Assembly: GCF_014697195.1 (NCBI RefSeq)
Contig: NZ_JACJRJ010000004.1
Span: 62,001-126,000 of the forward strand
From: Cylindrospermum sp. FACHB-282
Lineage (GTDB): Bacteria; Cyanobacteriota; Cyanobacteriia; Cyanobacteriales; Nostocaceae
Reading direction: 5' to 3'
Length of the DNA: 64,000 nucleotides
This document shows, piece by piece, positions 54,502 to 63,486 of this stretch (position 1 is its first letter; each line of letters starts with the position of its first letter). Under the pieces are notes generated by a model that saw nothing but the letters and a program-made list of their open reading frames with translations, ran no database searches and was not told the DNA's origin. The position numbers and the translations under genes are program-made.

Positions 54502-55278
54502 TTAAAACTTGGCTTCAGAAGACAGAATAACATTCAAAGAACCATAATGATTAATACAAAATTCTTCAAAATCGTTCATTAGTTGATGATAAATCTCTTC
54601 TGAAACTCGCCAACATAAACCATAAGCTCGCAATTTGAAAACAGTTAGCAATTCCTCCACCGTATTACTAACTGTCCATTTCTTAGCTACTAAGTAATTT
54701 GATACATAACCTTTTTGAGTTAAATATCCTTCTATGTCTATCTCTTCTATTGTTGAATTAACAGGCTTTGTTTCTGGCTTTAATCCTTGATACTTAGATA
54801 ATATTTCTCGAAAATAACCTTCAAAATCTCTTCTCGCTGGTGGGGTAATCCATTGACAGTTGAGATAAAAACCTCCAGGTTTTAACACTCGATCAATATC
54901 ATCTAAAAATGCTCTCCAATCAGAAACAGTATGAAGCATATGAATAGTTAATACAACATCAAAACTGTTATCTAAAAAAGGTAATTGTGAAGCATCACCA
55001 TGAATCAGCTTTAAATTCTCAGGAGTGGGATTTAATTTTTGACGGAATTGATCGAGCATTTCTTGAGATACATCAATTCCTGTCACAGCATAACCACGTT
55101 TGACAAAAGGAAGAACATTTAATCCTGTACCTACACCTGGCTCTAAAAAAGAAGTTGCTGGTGTTGCACGAGTGAGAGCAATTATAAAATCAGCCACTTC
55201 CTCCGCTACGGATTCTGTTAACCAGCGTGTTTGGTCATATATCTGGGCAATATTGTCGTAGTAATTGGGCTTATTCAT
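54502..55278 (-). CDS. Class I SAM-dependent methyltransferase
   Basis: 258 residues. N-terminus NYYDNIAQIYDQTRWLTES, SAM motif I FLEPGVGTGLNVLPFVKRGY, then GIDVSQEMLDQFRQKLNP, HGDASQLPFLDNSFDVVLTI and VLKPGGFYLNC. Ubiquinone/menaquinone-methylase-like fold. Substrate unknown. Followed upstream by a small gene at 55285 (gap 6 bp), so they are co-transcribed. Confidence 0.9.
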   Translation of the reverse strand: MNKPNYYDNIAQIYDQTRWLTESVAEEVADFIIALTRATPATSFLEPGVGTGLNVLPFVKRGYAVTGIDVSQEMLDQFRQKLNPTPENLKLIHGDASQLPFLDNSFDVVLTIHMLHTVSDWRAFLDDIDRVLKPGGFYLNCQWITPPARRDFEGYFREILSKYQGLKPETKPVNSTIEEIDIEGYLTQKGYVSNYLVAKKWTVSNTVEELLTVFKLRAYGLCWRVSEEIYHQLMNDFEEFCINHYGSLNVILSSEAKF

Positions 55279-55284
55279 ATATAT

Positions 55285-55545
55285 TTATAATCGCTCCTTT
55301 GTCGCTAAATTTCTCATGAATAATTTAGGATTTCCATACCAAGATAAAATTTGTCTTCTCAAAAAAGCCACACCATCCTTAACTTTGGGTAATTTTTTAA
55401 TTTGTGGGTTTGGTAATTCCCAAATGTCTGGTCTTGTATTTTCTCGTTCTATTAATATTTGAATATGCATTGGCAACTGAGTTTGCTGTCTCATTGACCA
55501 AGGTTGTCCATCTGATAATTCTTGTTCAATTAACTCATAAAACAT
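55285..55545 (-). CDS. Small hypothetical protein
   Basis: 86-residue soluble protein, unrecognised, with FYELIEQELSDGQPWSMRQQ and a basic C-terminus (FLRRQILSWYGNPKLFMRNL). The ATG at 55545 is used since AAGGTG lies 6 bp upstream; the GTG at 55554 overlaps that site. Probably operonic with the methyltransferase. Confidence 0.6.
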   Translation of the reverse strand: MFYELIEQELSDGQPWSMRQQTQLPMHIQILIERENTRPDIWELPNPQIKKLPKVKDGVAFLRRQILSWYGNPKLFMRNLATKERL

Positions 55546-55736
55546 TATATTCACCTTTTTAAAAGTCTGGTAAGCTAATGGCTACCGCTAATGTACAGTA
55601 AGTAAAAGAATCAGATGTGTAACTTATCATTATTCAAAGGCTGGAAGCTGAATTCTTCAGCAATGCCTACTTAGATAACAGTAAAAATCACACTAAATCT
55701 ATAGACAAGCTGATAGCTGACAGCTAAAAGCTTATG

Positions 55737-56405
55737 TCAATTGAGTTGCTTAAGAATGGAGGGTATTTCATTGAGTTCATTAATAATTGCATCTGCATCT
55801 TTGGGTTCTGTCCAAACCGAGTTACGTTTCCAAATAGCTTTTAAACCTGCCCTTTTAGCTCCGAAAATATCAGCTTCAGGATGATCACCAATGAAAACAC
55901 CTGCGCCCGGCGGGACATCCAGTAAATTTAATGCTCTGTGGAAAATCTCTGGTTGTGGTTTTCTGATTTTTTCAACTTCAGAAATCAGAATTGCATCAAA
56001 ATAATTCTGAATGTCTAAACCTTGAATAGACCTAGTTTGAAAAGTGCCAAATCCATTGGTGATTATCCCCAATAAATAACCTTGCTGTTGAAGCAGAATA
56101 AGTGTTTCCTGTAAGTAGGCAAAAGGGACACAGTGAAACATGAAATTTGTTTCATAATCGCTCAATAAGTCTTCCCAACTTAGTCCATGAATATCAAACT
56201 CGGTAACAAGACTTTGATAAACCTGATTTTTCCAAACGTGACCGTGGCAGTCTAATAACTGCACAAATTTGGTGATGAAATCTATTTTGGCAATATGGCT
56301 CAATTGAAGTGAAAATCTATCATATTGGGCGGTGATGAACTGTTGCAGCGATTCCTCACGGTCAAGTAACGTTCCATCTAAATCAAAGAGAACTGCTTTA
56401 ATCAT
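55737..56405 (-). CDS. HAD-superfamily hydrolase
   Basis: 222-residue phosphatase with HAD motifs: LFDLDGTLLDREESL (motif I), ITNGFGTFQTRSI (motif II), KPQPEIFHRAL (motif III Lys) and FIGDHPEADIFGAKRAGLKA (motif IV). It overlaps the end of the ABC transporter gene by 4 bp (ATGA), so they form an operon. Substrate unknown. Confidence 0.92.
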   Translation of the reverse strand: MIKAVLFDLDGTLLDREESLQQFITAQYDRFSLQLSHIAKIDFITKFVQLLDCHGHVWKNQVYQSLVTEFDIHGLSWEDLLSDYETNFMFHCVPFAYLQETLILLQQQGYLLGIITNGFGTFQTRSIQGLDIQNYFDAILISEVEKIRKPQPEIFHRALNLLDVPPGAGVFIGDHPEADIFGAKRAGLKAIWKRNSVWTEPKDADAIINELNEIPSILKQLN

Positions 56406-58271
56406 AAAGATTTAGTTGATGTTTCCAAATTATTACTAGCTTCTACAGGTAGAAATCCACCAGCCTGCATTTTCCATAACCTGTAGTAAGCACCCCTGCG
56501 TGCCAACAGTTTGGCGTGGGTACCATCTTCGACAATGCGACCTTGATCAAACACCAAAATGCGGTCTAGATGGGAGATAGTAGACAACCGATGAGCCACC
56601 ACGATGACGGTTTTTCCATTCATCGCTAAATCTAGGGTATCTTGGATGGCTTTTTCGGTAATTGAATCTAGGCTGGAAGTAGCTTCATCTAATATCAGGA
56701 TTGGTGCATCTTTGAGGATCACGCGGGCGATCGCAATCCGTTGTCTTTGCCCTCCAGACAATTTGACACCGCGTTCACCCACTAGAGAATCATAGCCTTC
56801 CTTGATTTGGGCGATAAAATCGTGTGCATAAGCTTTGCGTGCTGCCTCAATTACTTCCTCATCGGTTGCATCTAAGTCTCCGTAACGAATATTTTCCAGC
56901 AGCGTCCGATGGAACAGAGATGGATCTTGGGGAATCAAGCTGATCTGGGAGTGTAGAGCCTCTTGAGTCATATCTCTAATCTCTACCCCATCAATCAGAA
57001 TTTGTCCCGATTGTGGGTCAAACAGACGCAAAATCAGATTGACAAAGCTGGATTTTCCAGAGCCGGAGAAACCCACCAAGCCGACACGCTCACCAGGTTG
57101 GATAGTGACACAGAGGTTGTCAAATATTTTCTTATCGCCTGAATAGCTGAAATTTACTCGTTGAAATTCAATTTTCCCTTGGGTGACAGGGTGAGCGATC
57201 GCATTATCCCGATCAATCAACTCATGGGGTTGAACAATCGTGAACACACCATTGGCAACATTGCCGATATGTTCAAAAAATTCTAGAAACCGTTTGCTTA
57301 AATTACGGGCTTCACTGATAATTAACAGCGACAGGCTGGTTGCTACCACAAAGTCAGCAGTAGCGATCTTTCCCTGACTCCAGAGAGAAAGTGAGTAATA
57401 CAGAGTGCCGATTTTCAAAATGGCTGATGAGATGTATTGAAACCAGCGGATTCGCTCCGAGTACCAGTTGGACTTTCTCACCTCTTTGAGTTCGCTCCTT
57501 AATTGCTCATTTAAATAGCGTCGTTCAAAACCCAGACGAGCAAACAGTCGGCTACTGGTGAGATTCGTTACTGCATCTACAATAATGCCAGTTGTCTCAC
57601 TTCTGGCCGCTGCGGCTTTCCGGGAGTAAATTCGGCAACGAGTTGCTAGCCAGAACGAAATACTGATAAAGAGAACAGCCCACACCCCCACAAATGCCGC
57701 AAGCGGAGGATAGGCGCGATACAGTAAAATAGTGGCAACTATATACACAATAATTACTGCCATAAATTCACTAATCAGCATTTGCATCGTTTGGGTAACA
57801 CCGAGAGAGGTTTCGCTAATCCGATGTGCTAATGCTCCAGCAAAACTACTGCTCAGGTAGCGATGGGAATGTTGTTGCAAGTAGGCATATAGCGATGCCT
57901 TCGGCGGCTTCGCTACGCACAATGTGTTGTCGATGAATCGGATGGAGAATAGTCTGTAACAGTCCAGCAGAACGCCCGAATACCACTTCACCCACACTCA
58001 AAGCGGTGAACAGCATCAGGGGTTGACTCACCGCATCAAAAATCTGCTTGCTGTCTCCCGTTAATCGCGTCACGCTGCGGATAATCTCACCAATGGCATA
58101 GGGCAACATAATGCCACAAGTTGCGTGTATCACCTCCAGAATTACCATTGCCACATACCACCAGCGGAACTGGTTAACAAAATAGCAAATAAACCTGAAG
58201 GTCGTATCAGGCAAATTTGGCGCATTAGCAGCACGTTGAAAGGCTTTGGAAACTCTGATTTTTTTCTTCAT
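56402..58271 (-). pseudogene. ABC exporter (TMD-NBD fusion), frameshifted by a short repeat insertion
   Basis: The N-terminal piece (58271 down to about 57905) carries the first helices: RWWYVAMVILEVIHATCGIM. The C-terminal piece (about 57895 to 56402) carries the rest of the transmembrane domain and the ATPase: Walker A GFSGSGKSS, signature LSGGQRQR, Walker B ILILDEATSSLD, H-loop VVAHRLSTI. A repeat of about 25-28 bp (GCGATGCCTTCGGCGGCTTC and a few more, 57892-57918) lies exactly where the frame changes, between HRQHIV and LYAYLQQH. Without it the gene would be full length (about 590 residues). Now probably inactive. Confidence 0.8.
57892..57918. repeat. Short dispersed repeat inside the ABC exporter gene
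   Basis: GCGATGCCTTCGGCGGCTTC followed by GCTACGC is a variant of the GCGATGCCTACGG/GCGAAGCGCTCC iterated repeats seen at 50220 and elsewhere in the window. Its insertion changes the reading frame. Confidence 0.7.
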
Positions 58272-58377
58272 GGAAGTAAGTTCTTTTTGTAGTAATAAGC
58301 TGTTCTGTAAAATAAAAATGGACGACAAGATAAGCCGTCCGATTGTATTAAATTGAGTAGCATAGTGGTACTATTTC

Positions 58378-60531
58378 CTAAACCATAATTTCTGGTGGTG
58401 TGATTGCAGCATATAAATCAGGTGAAAGTAAGGCTTCCTGAATGTTAATTTTTTTTGGTATTACACCCTCTTGAAAGAACAAATCTGCAACACGCTGCTG
58501 TTCTGCAATTAGTGCAGGACTAAGACCTCTGCGTCCTGCGAAAGTGCGACGAGACATCACCCTTGCTACCACATCCTGATCGAGCTTTTGTTCAGTGATC
58601 ATCAATTTAGCTACTTCGTCTCGATTCCCCTCTGCCCACTTATCGAGGGCATGAAGTTCTTCAATAATAATTTTGAGCAAACCAGGATTTTCTTCGGCAA
58701 ACTTCCTGTCAGAAATATAATAAGCACCAGGAGAATCTAGACCCACAGAATCTTTGAGGACGCGAATTCGACCCATTTTTTCGGCGATCGCATAGTGGGG
58801 ATCTCCTGTCATCCAAACGGGAATTTTCCCTTCCAGAAAAGCACCCCGTGCCTCGATGGTCGGTAGACTTTTGATTTTAATATCTTTGATAGTCAAGCCA
58901 ATTGATTGCAACGCTCTGAGAATAAAATAGTGCGATGCCGAGCCTTTTTGAAAATATACTTCTTGCCCCTTGATCTCCTCAAATTTTTTCAGTGGAGACT
59001 CTGGCGGTACGGCAATTACACTACTTGTCCCTGTCGTTGCGGTTCTTTGTGTACCGACGACATAAACAAGGTTAGACCCAGCTACTTGTGCAAAAATTGG
59101 TGGCGTTTCTCCCACTGATCCCACGTCAATCTTGCCGACACGCATCCCTTCCATAAGTTGAGGCCCTTGGGCAAATTGCGCCCATTCCACCTTGATTCCC
59201 AACGGCTCTAAGCGTTGCTCTAAAACTCTCCGATTTCTGAATAGATCCCCCGCACTTTGATACCCCATGCGTAAAACTTTAGTTTTTATATCCAAGGAAT
59301 TGGGACTTTTTGTAACATTTTGTTGGCTTTGGTCGCTACAACTTCCTAACAGATATGCCATAGAAAAACCACATAGACTTGATGTAGCAAAATTGAGAAA
59401 ACGACGGCGTTTAATCATAAAGGAAGAACCCAGTACGCTCTTGGTCAGTTCTTCTTTGCTGAGGGAATATCCGTTAGTAATTTCACTACCGTAACGCTCA
59501 AACAACTCCAACAACTCATCAGGATTGGTGAGGTCTGGGTTGTAGTTTTGCAGCCCTTCTAAATTCCGTTTAGAGAAGCGATCCACCAAATGAATGTAGA
59601 CGTGAGCGCCCCAATCTGCACCACCTTCTAGCATAGCTACGCGCAACTGTGGAAAACGCTTGGTAACACCACCGAAAAACAGCGCCTTAGCAAATGCTTG
59701 GGAACCATCGCCAAAGTGGCCGATGTGGTTGTTCATGTAGTTACTGATGGAGGAGCGTCCAGTCCAACCTTGACTGCCGTAATGGGTAGTGACAGGTACA
59801 CCTAGCTCAACGAGTTTAGCCCAGAATGGGTCGTAGTCGTATTCACTATCTAATCCGTAGAAGTCGATATAGGAGGCATACTTGGCGATTTCGGGGAATT
59901 GATCAGCTGGATACTTATCTGCGATCGCTTTAATTGGCCTTTTTACACCACCAGGAATATTAGCTACCTTCAACCCCAGTGTGTTTACTGCAAACTCTAA
60001 TTCCTCAATGGCTTCTTGGGGAGTAGTCATAGGGATACCAGCTACAGGTGTCAGGCGATCGCTATATTTGCGGTACAAGTCAGCATGATAGTGATTCACC
60101 GCCCGTTGCAGTGCTTGTCGGTTCTCTCGACTTGCTCCTGCTGGTGCGAGGACATTATTGGGAAACAACACTGAATAGTCTGATCCCTGCTCCGCTTGGC
60201 GCTGATAGAACAATTCAGGCAGAGTATAAGTAGCCAAATCTAGGGTATTGCGAGTAACTCTAGCCCACCAAGGCGATCGGATGGTGCGGTTGTTTTGACG
60301 TTCTTCCGGGGTTTGTTGATACCAGTCTTTACCATCAGTCTTGGAATTAAGACGGGAAGATTCTGCCTTGCGTAATTCATCTACAAGTTTCGCACCGCCG
60401 TAATTAGCAATATAATCCTCAAGTGCCGGTGTGAAATCATTGGTGTGAACATCAGTGTCAATTACCGGATAATCAAGGGTTGCTCTGATTGCGGCGGAAC
60501 GAGAAGTCTTTAATCTGCTATATTCAGTCAT
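58378..60531 (-). CDS. Amidohydrolase fused in frame to a sulfonate-type binding lipoprotein
   Basis: A 717-residue ORF made of two unrelated parts. Residues 1-371: amidohydrolase-2 TIM barrel with VIDTDVHTNDF (metal motif), PVTTHYGSQGWTGRSS, HIGHFGDGSQAFAKAL; it ends after YGSEITNGYSLSKEELTKSV, where homologues normally have about 150 more residues including the last catalytic Asp. Residues 372-717: MIKRRRFLNFATSSLCGF, a Tat-like/lipoprotein leader with lipobox LLGSC, then an SsuA-like aliphatic sulfonate binding protein (MGYQSAGDLFRNRRVLEQRL, VGKIDVGSVGETPPIFAQ). No ribosome site precedes the internal ATG at 59418. The most likely origin is a deletion that joined two genes. The binding protein might still be made from the internal start. 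Confidence 0.85.
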   Translation of the reverse strand: MTEYSRLKTSRSAAIRATLDYPVIDTDVHTNDFTPALEDYIANYGGAKLVDELRKAESSRLNSKTDGKDWYQQTPEERQNNRTIRSPWWARVTRNTLDLATYTLPELFYQRQAEQGSDYSVLFPNNVLAPAGASRENRQALQRAVNHYHADLYRKYSDRLTPVAGIPMTTPQEAIEELEFAVNTLGLKVANIPGGVKRPIKAIADKYPADQFPEIAKYASYIDFYGLDSEYDYDPFWAKLVELGVPVTTHYGSQGWTGRSSISNYMNNHIGHFGDGSQAFAKALFFGGVTKRFPQLRVAMLEGGADWGAHVYIHLVDRFSKRNLEGLQNYNPDLTNPDELLELFERYGSEITNGYSLSKEELTKSVLGSSFMIKRRRFLNFATSSLCGFSMAYLLGSCSDQSQQNVTKSPNSLDIKTKVLRMGYQSAGDLFRNRRVLEQRLEPLGIKVEWAQFAQGPQLMEGMRVGKIDVGSVGETPPIFAQVAGSNLVYVVGTQRTATTGTSSVIAVPPESPLKKFEEIKGQEVYFQKGSASHYFILRALQSIGLTIKDIKIKSLPTIEARGAFLEGKIPVWMTGDPHYAIAEKMGRIRVLKDSVGLDSPGAYYISDRKFAEENPGLLKIIIEELHALDKWAEGNRDEVAKLMITEQKLDQDVVARVMSRRTFAGRRGLSPALIAEQQRVADLFFQEGVIPKKINIQEALLSPDLYAAITPPEIMV

Positions 60532-60747
60532 GTTGTTTCCTTTAAAAAATCACAGTTTTTTGCCAACATTCCAACTTATTTAATTTTCGGTCTACTGCAG
60601 AACATATAACCCCATCTAAATAGGAGGTGATCTACAGAAACTTGGACTCAATAGCTTTTCTTGAAGCATCTCTAAAAGTTCCTGAGTATTTAAAGTATTT
60701 AAGCTGTCAAAATGTCTGAATTTTTGCTCTTACAGCGTATTGCAGGT
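60532..60747. other. Intergenic region upstream of the fusion gene
   Basis: 216 bp between the fusion gene and the transposase fragment. No ORF. It must hold the promoter of the fusion gene. Confidence 0.35.
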
Positions 60748-60928
60748 TTATGAGGTAAAGTAACAACAGTCAGTAAACCAGTTTTTTAAATGTTTGAGAT
60801 TAATCAAATCGAGAGCAGTAGCAATTAGAATATCAACCGAGCTATTCAGAGTCATGACAGCCAATCTTTTTCAAACTAATTGCCCCAATTACTGTCACCT
60901 TTGCGCCTCGATAAAATGGTTTAAAATC
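60748..60928 (-). pseudogene. IS630-type transposase fragment
   Basis: The minus strand reads DFKPFYRGAKVTVIGAISLK from 60928, then (after a one-base frame change) AVMTLNSSVDILIATALDL and NLKHLKNWFTDC, stop at 60748. The pattern KP(Y/F)YRGxKVT-IGA followed by MTL is the DDE-domain start of IS630 transposases. Only about 60 codons remain. The element is dead. Confidence 0.65.
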
Positions 60929-60988
60929 CTAGGGTCTACTTCCATCCTCATTTACCTGAAATCTGATGTATGAACGAATCTGAAGTAT

Positions 60989-62353
60989 TTATGCTAATAC
61001 CAAGCTCTTCTCTGCTTGTTTGACAGCAAATCGATTATCTGGACGACGTAAACCCAGATTTTCCCGCAGGGTACTACCCTCATACTCAGTACGGAAAAGT
61101 CCACGTTTTTGGAGGACAGGAACCACTAGGTTAACGAACTCATCTAATCCTGTAGGCAGGATTGGGGGCATAATATTGAACCCATCTGCTGCACCATTGT
61201 TGAACCATTCCTCTAGTTGGTCAGCAATAGTTTCGGGAGTACCAAGTATGGTGCGATGGCCTCGTGCAGTAGCCAAAGAAAGATACAACTGACGCAGTGT
61301 CAGAGTGCCACGAGTGGCTAAATCCTTGACCAGTTTAAGACGACTCTTGTTGGTATTGGTATCGCTAGGCAGTTCCGGAGCCAGATCATCTAGGGAATAT
61401 GGCGACAGATCCACACCTTTGTAATAGTTCTTTAAGATTCCCCAGGCTACATCGGGATGGATCAACGATTGCAGAAATTCGTACTTTTCTTGAGCTTCTT
61501 CTTCAGTACGGCCAATGATAGGAAAAGCTCCAGGCATAATTTTAAGATCCTCTAGAGAGCGTCCATATTGCGCCAATCTACCTTTGACATCAGCATAAAA
61601 TTCCTGTGCATCGGCTAGGGTTTGATTGGCGGTGAAAATCACCTCAGCAGTACGCGCCGCCAAATCTCTTCCAGCTTCAGATGCTCCAGCCTGCACAATT
61701 ACCGGATAACCTTGGGGTGGACGACCGACGTTCAACGGACCTTTAACAGAAAAGTATTTACCCTTGTGGTTAAGTGTATGCAGTTTGTTCGGATCGAAAT
61801 AAACACCGGATTCTCTGTCACGGATGAAGGCATCGTCTTCCCAGCTATCCCACAGTCCTTTGACGACTTCCACAAACTCTTCAGCCCGTTCATAACGCTG
61901 GCTATGTTCTGGGTGATGTTCAAGTCCAAAATTAGCTGCGGCATTATCATTGCCTGTGGTGACTACATTCCATCCTGCTCGTCCCTTACTCAAGTGATCT
62001 AAGGAAGCAAATTTACGTGCCAAGCTGTAGGGTTCTTCATAAGTAGTCGAAGCTGTAGCTATGAAGCCGATATTTTCGGTCACGGAGGACAAAGCAGACA
62101 AGAGAGTAATCGGCTCAAAATGAGCGATTTTACCATTGCGACTCTGAGTTTCTAGAGTGCCACCCCAAACTCCTGGACTATCTGCTAGAAAAACAGCATC
62201 CAACAAGCCGCGTTGGGCTGTCTGGGTAATTTCTTTGTAATGCTCAAAATTCAGACCTGCATCTATTTTTGTATTGGGGTGTCGCCATGCGGAAACATGA
62301 TGTCCAGTGGCTTGAATAAATGCACCTAAACGAAACTTGCGTTTTTTGCTCAT
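60989..62353 (-). CDS. LLM-class flavin monooxygenase (NtaA/SnaA/DszA family)
   Basis: 454-residue FMN-dependent monooxygenase. It starts KFRLGAFIQATGHHVSAWRH, with AVFLADSPGVWGGTLETQ, then IGFIATASTTYEEPYSLARK, LDHLSKGRAGWNVVTTGNDN and VIVQAGASEAGRDLAARTAE. This family desulfurises or degrades compounds such as nitrilotriacetate and dibenzothiophene sulfone, with reduced flavin from a separate reductase, not found in this window. Together with the binding protein it points to sulfonate or sulfone use. Confidence 0.93.
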   Translation of the reverse strand: MSKKRKFRLGAFIQATGHHVSAWRHPNTKIDAGLNFEHYKEITQTAQRGLLDAVFLADSPGVWGGTLETQSRNGKIAHFEPITLLSALSSVTENIGFIATASTTYEEPYSLARKFASLDHLSKGRAGWNVVTTGNDNAAANFGLEHHPEHSQRYERAEEFVEVVKGLWDSWEDDAFIRDRESGVYFDPNKLHTLNHKGKYFSVKGPLNVGRPPQGYPVIVQAGASEAGRDLAARTAEVIFTANQTLADAQEFYADVKGRLAQYGRSLEDLKIMPGAFPIIGRTEEEAQEKYEFLQSLIHPDVAWGILKNYYKGVDLSPYSLDDLAPELPSDTNTNKSRLKLVKDLATRGTLTLRQLYLSLATARGHRTILGTPETIADQLEEWFNNGAADGFNIMPPILPTGLDEFVNLVVPVLQKRGLFRTEYEGSTLRENLGLRRPDNRFAVKQAEKSLVLA

Positions 62354-63486
62354 TTGCTTTTCTATTTATATTCCGTTGGTGAAGATTACAGTTAGTGTTA
62401 TTGGTTTTGTATCGCTAATAGCTACTTGTGTAAGGTCAGTACCATGATGGAATTGCTGATTTTTTGCCAATTCCTTATCCCACATCTATAGGTATCAAAA
62501 GTTGTGAATGATTTATTTAGTGTGGTACTTTTCCTGAAAGTCACTTAATCTACGGTTATTCGAGCGGTTTAATGTAGATTAGCTACATAATCACATAAGT
62601 CTGGACAAAAAACAAGTGGCTAATCGAAAAATATACCTTTACATAAGTTCATATATTTTTTATTAATTCTAATAATTAGGTAATCTAAATATAATTTTTA
62701 GCTAAAAGTATTACGTATTATGTGCTTAAAAGCACAATATTATTTAAGTTGCTAAATTACTTATTAACATTTGCTTTAATGCTTTGTCTTGCAGACCAAA
62801 TTTCTCAATATCAGTCACAGCTTATTAACTTACCTGTTGGAAATTTTTTGTTTGAGTTACTGGTTTTCTCAGATAGATCAATGAAAAATTAAGAATAGAG
62901 GAGGACTATAGAGAAGTAAAGTAAAATTTTTAGAAATACTAATAATTTGTCTAACTTAGATTTCAGTAAACATAATATTTTATTTTCAAAAGACTTGAAT
63001 TTTATCAGTACTTATGCCATACTCATAAAATAATCACCTTTAAATGGGGCAGTAAACCGTAGTTCCTCAGTAAACCGTAGTTTCTATTATTTAAACTTTT
63101 TTCCCAGTATGAACCAAATAAATTATTTAAACTCGTATAAAATTTTTCACAAACAATACTTTCCTACTGAGGATAGTTATATCTGCGTTTGTTTTTGATT
63201 TGTAAACATCTCATATTATGTCAGGCTAATTAGTTATGATTCCTACATCTGTGCAAAAATAGGGTTTCCCCCTGCGGTCTTAATGATAAGTCTTTAACCG
63301 GACACGATATCATATTATGTCAGGCTAATTACCCTGTAGAGACGTTTCATGAAACGTCTCTACACTAAATTCATACTTGGTTTCAGCAACACCTTATTCT
63401 TTTTAGGCTTGCTATATCTCTCAATATCCTAAGTTCTAGCGTAGCCCTATATCAATCCTAACAGTTGTAATTATACTAAGAAAGAC
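62354..63486. other. Long AT-rich intergenic region with direct repeats
   Basis: About 1.1 kb with no gene. A 15-bp direct repeat (CAGTAAACCGTAGTT) is at 63050-63064 and 63068-63082. A 22-bp direct repeat (TCATATTATGTCAGGCTAAT plus TA) is at 63211-63232 and 63310-63331, 99 bp apart. A 29-codon ORF at 63109-63198 (MNQINYLNSYKIFHKQYFPT) is too short to support. Probably the graveyard of inserted elements. Confidence 0.45.
63336..63363. repeat. 28-bp perfect palindrome
   Basis: GTAGAGACGTTTCA followed by its exact reverse complement. Related to the pair at 54189. It lies next to the second 22-bp direct repeat. Confidence 0.8.

Noticed and set aside
61622-62002. Plus-strand ORF inside the monooxygenase gene
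   Set aside because: Shadow frame of a well conserved enzyme.
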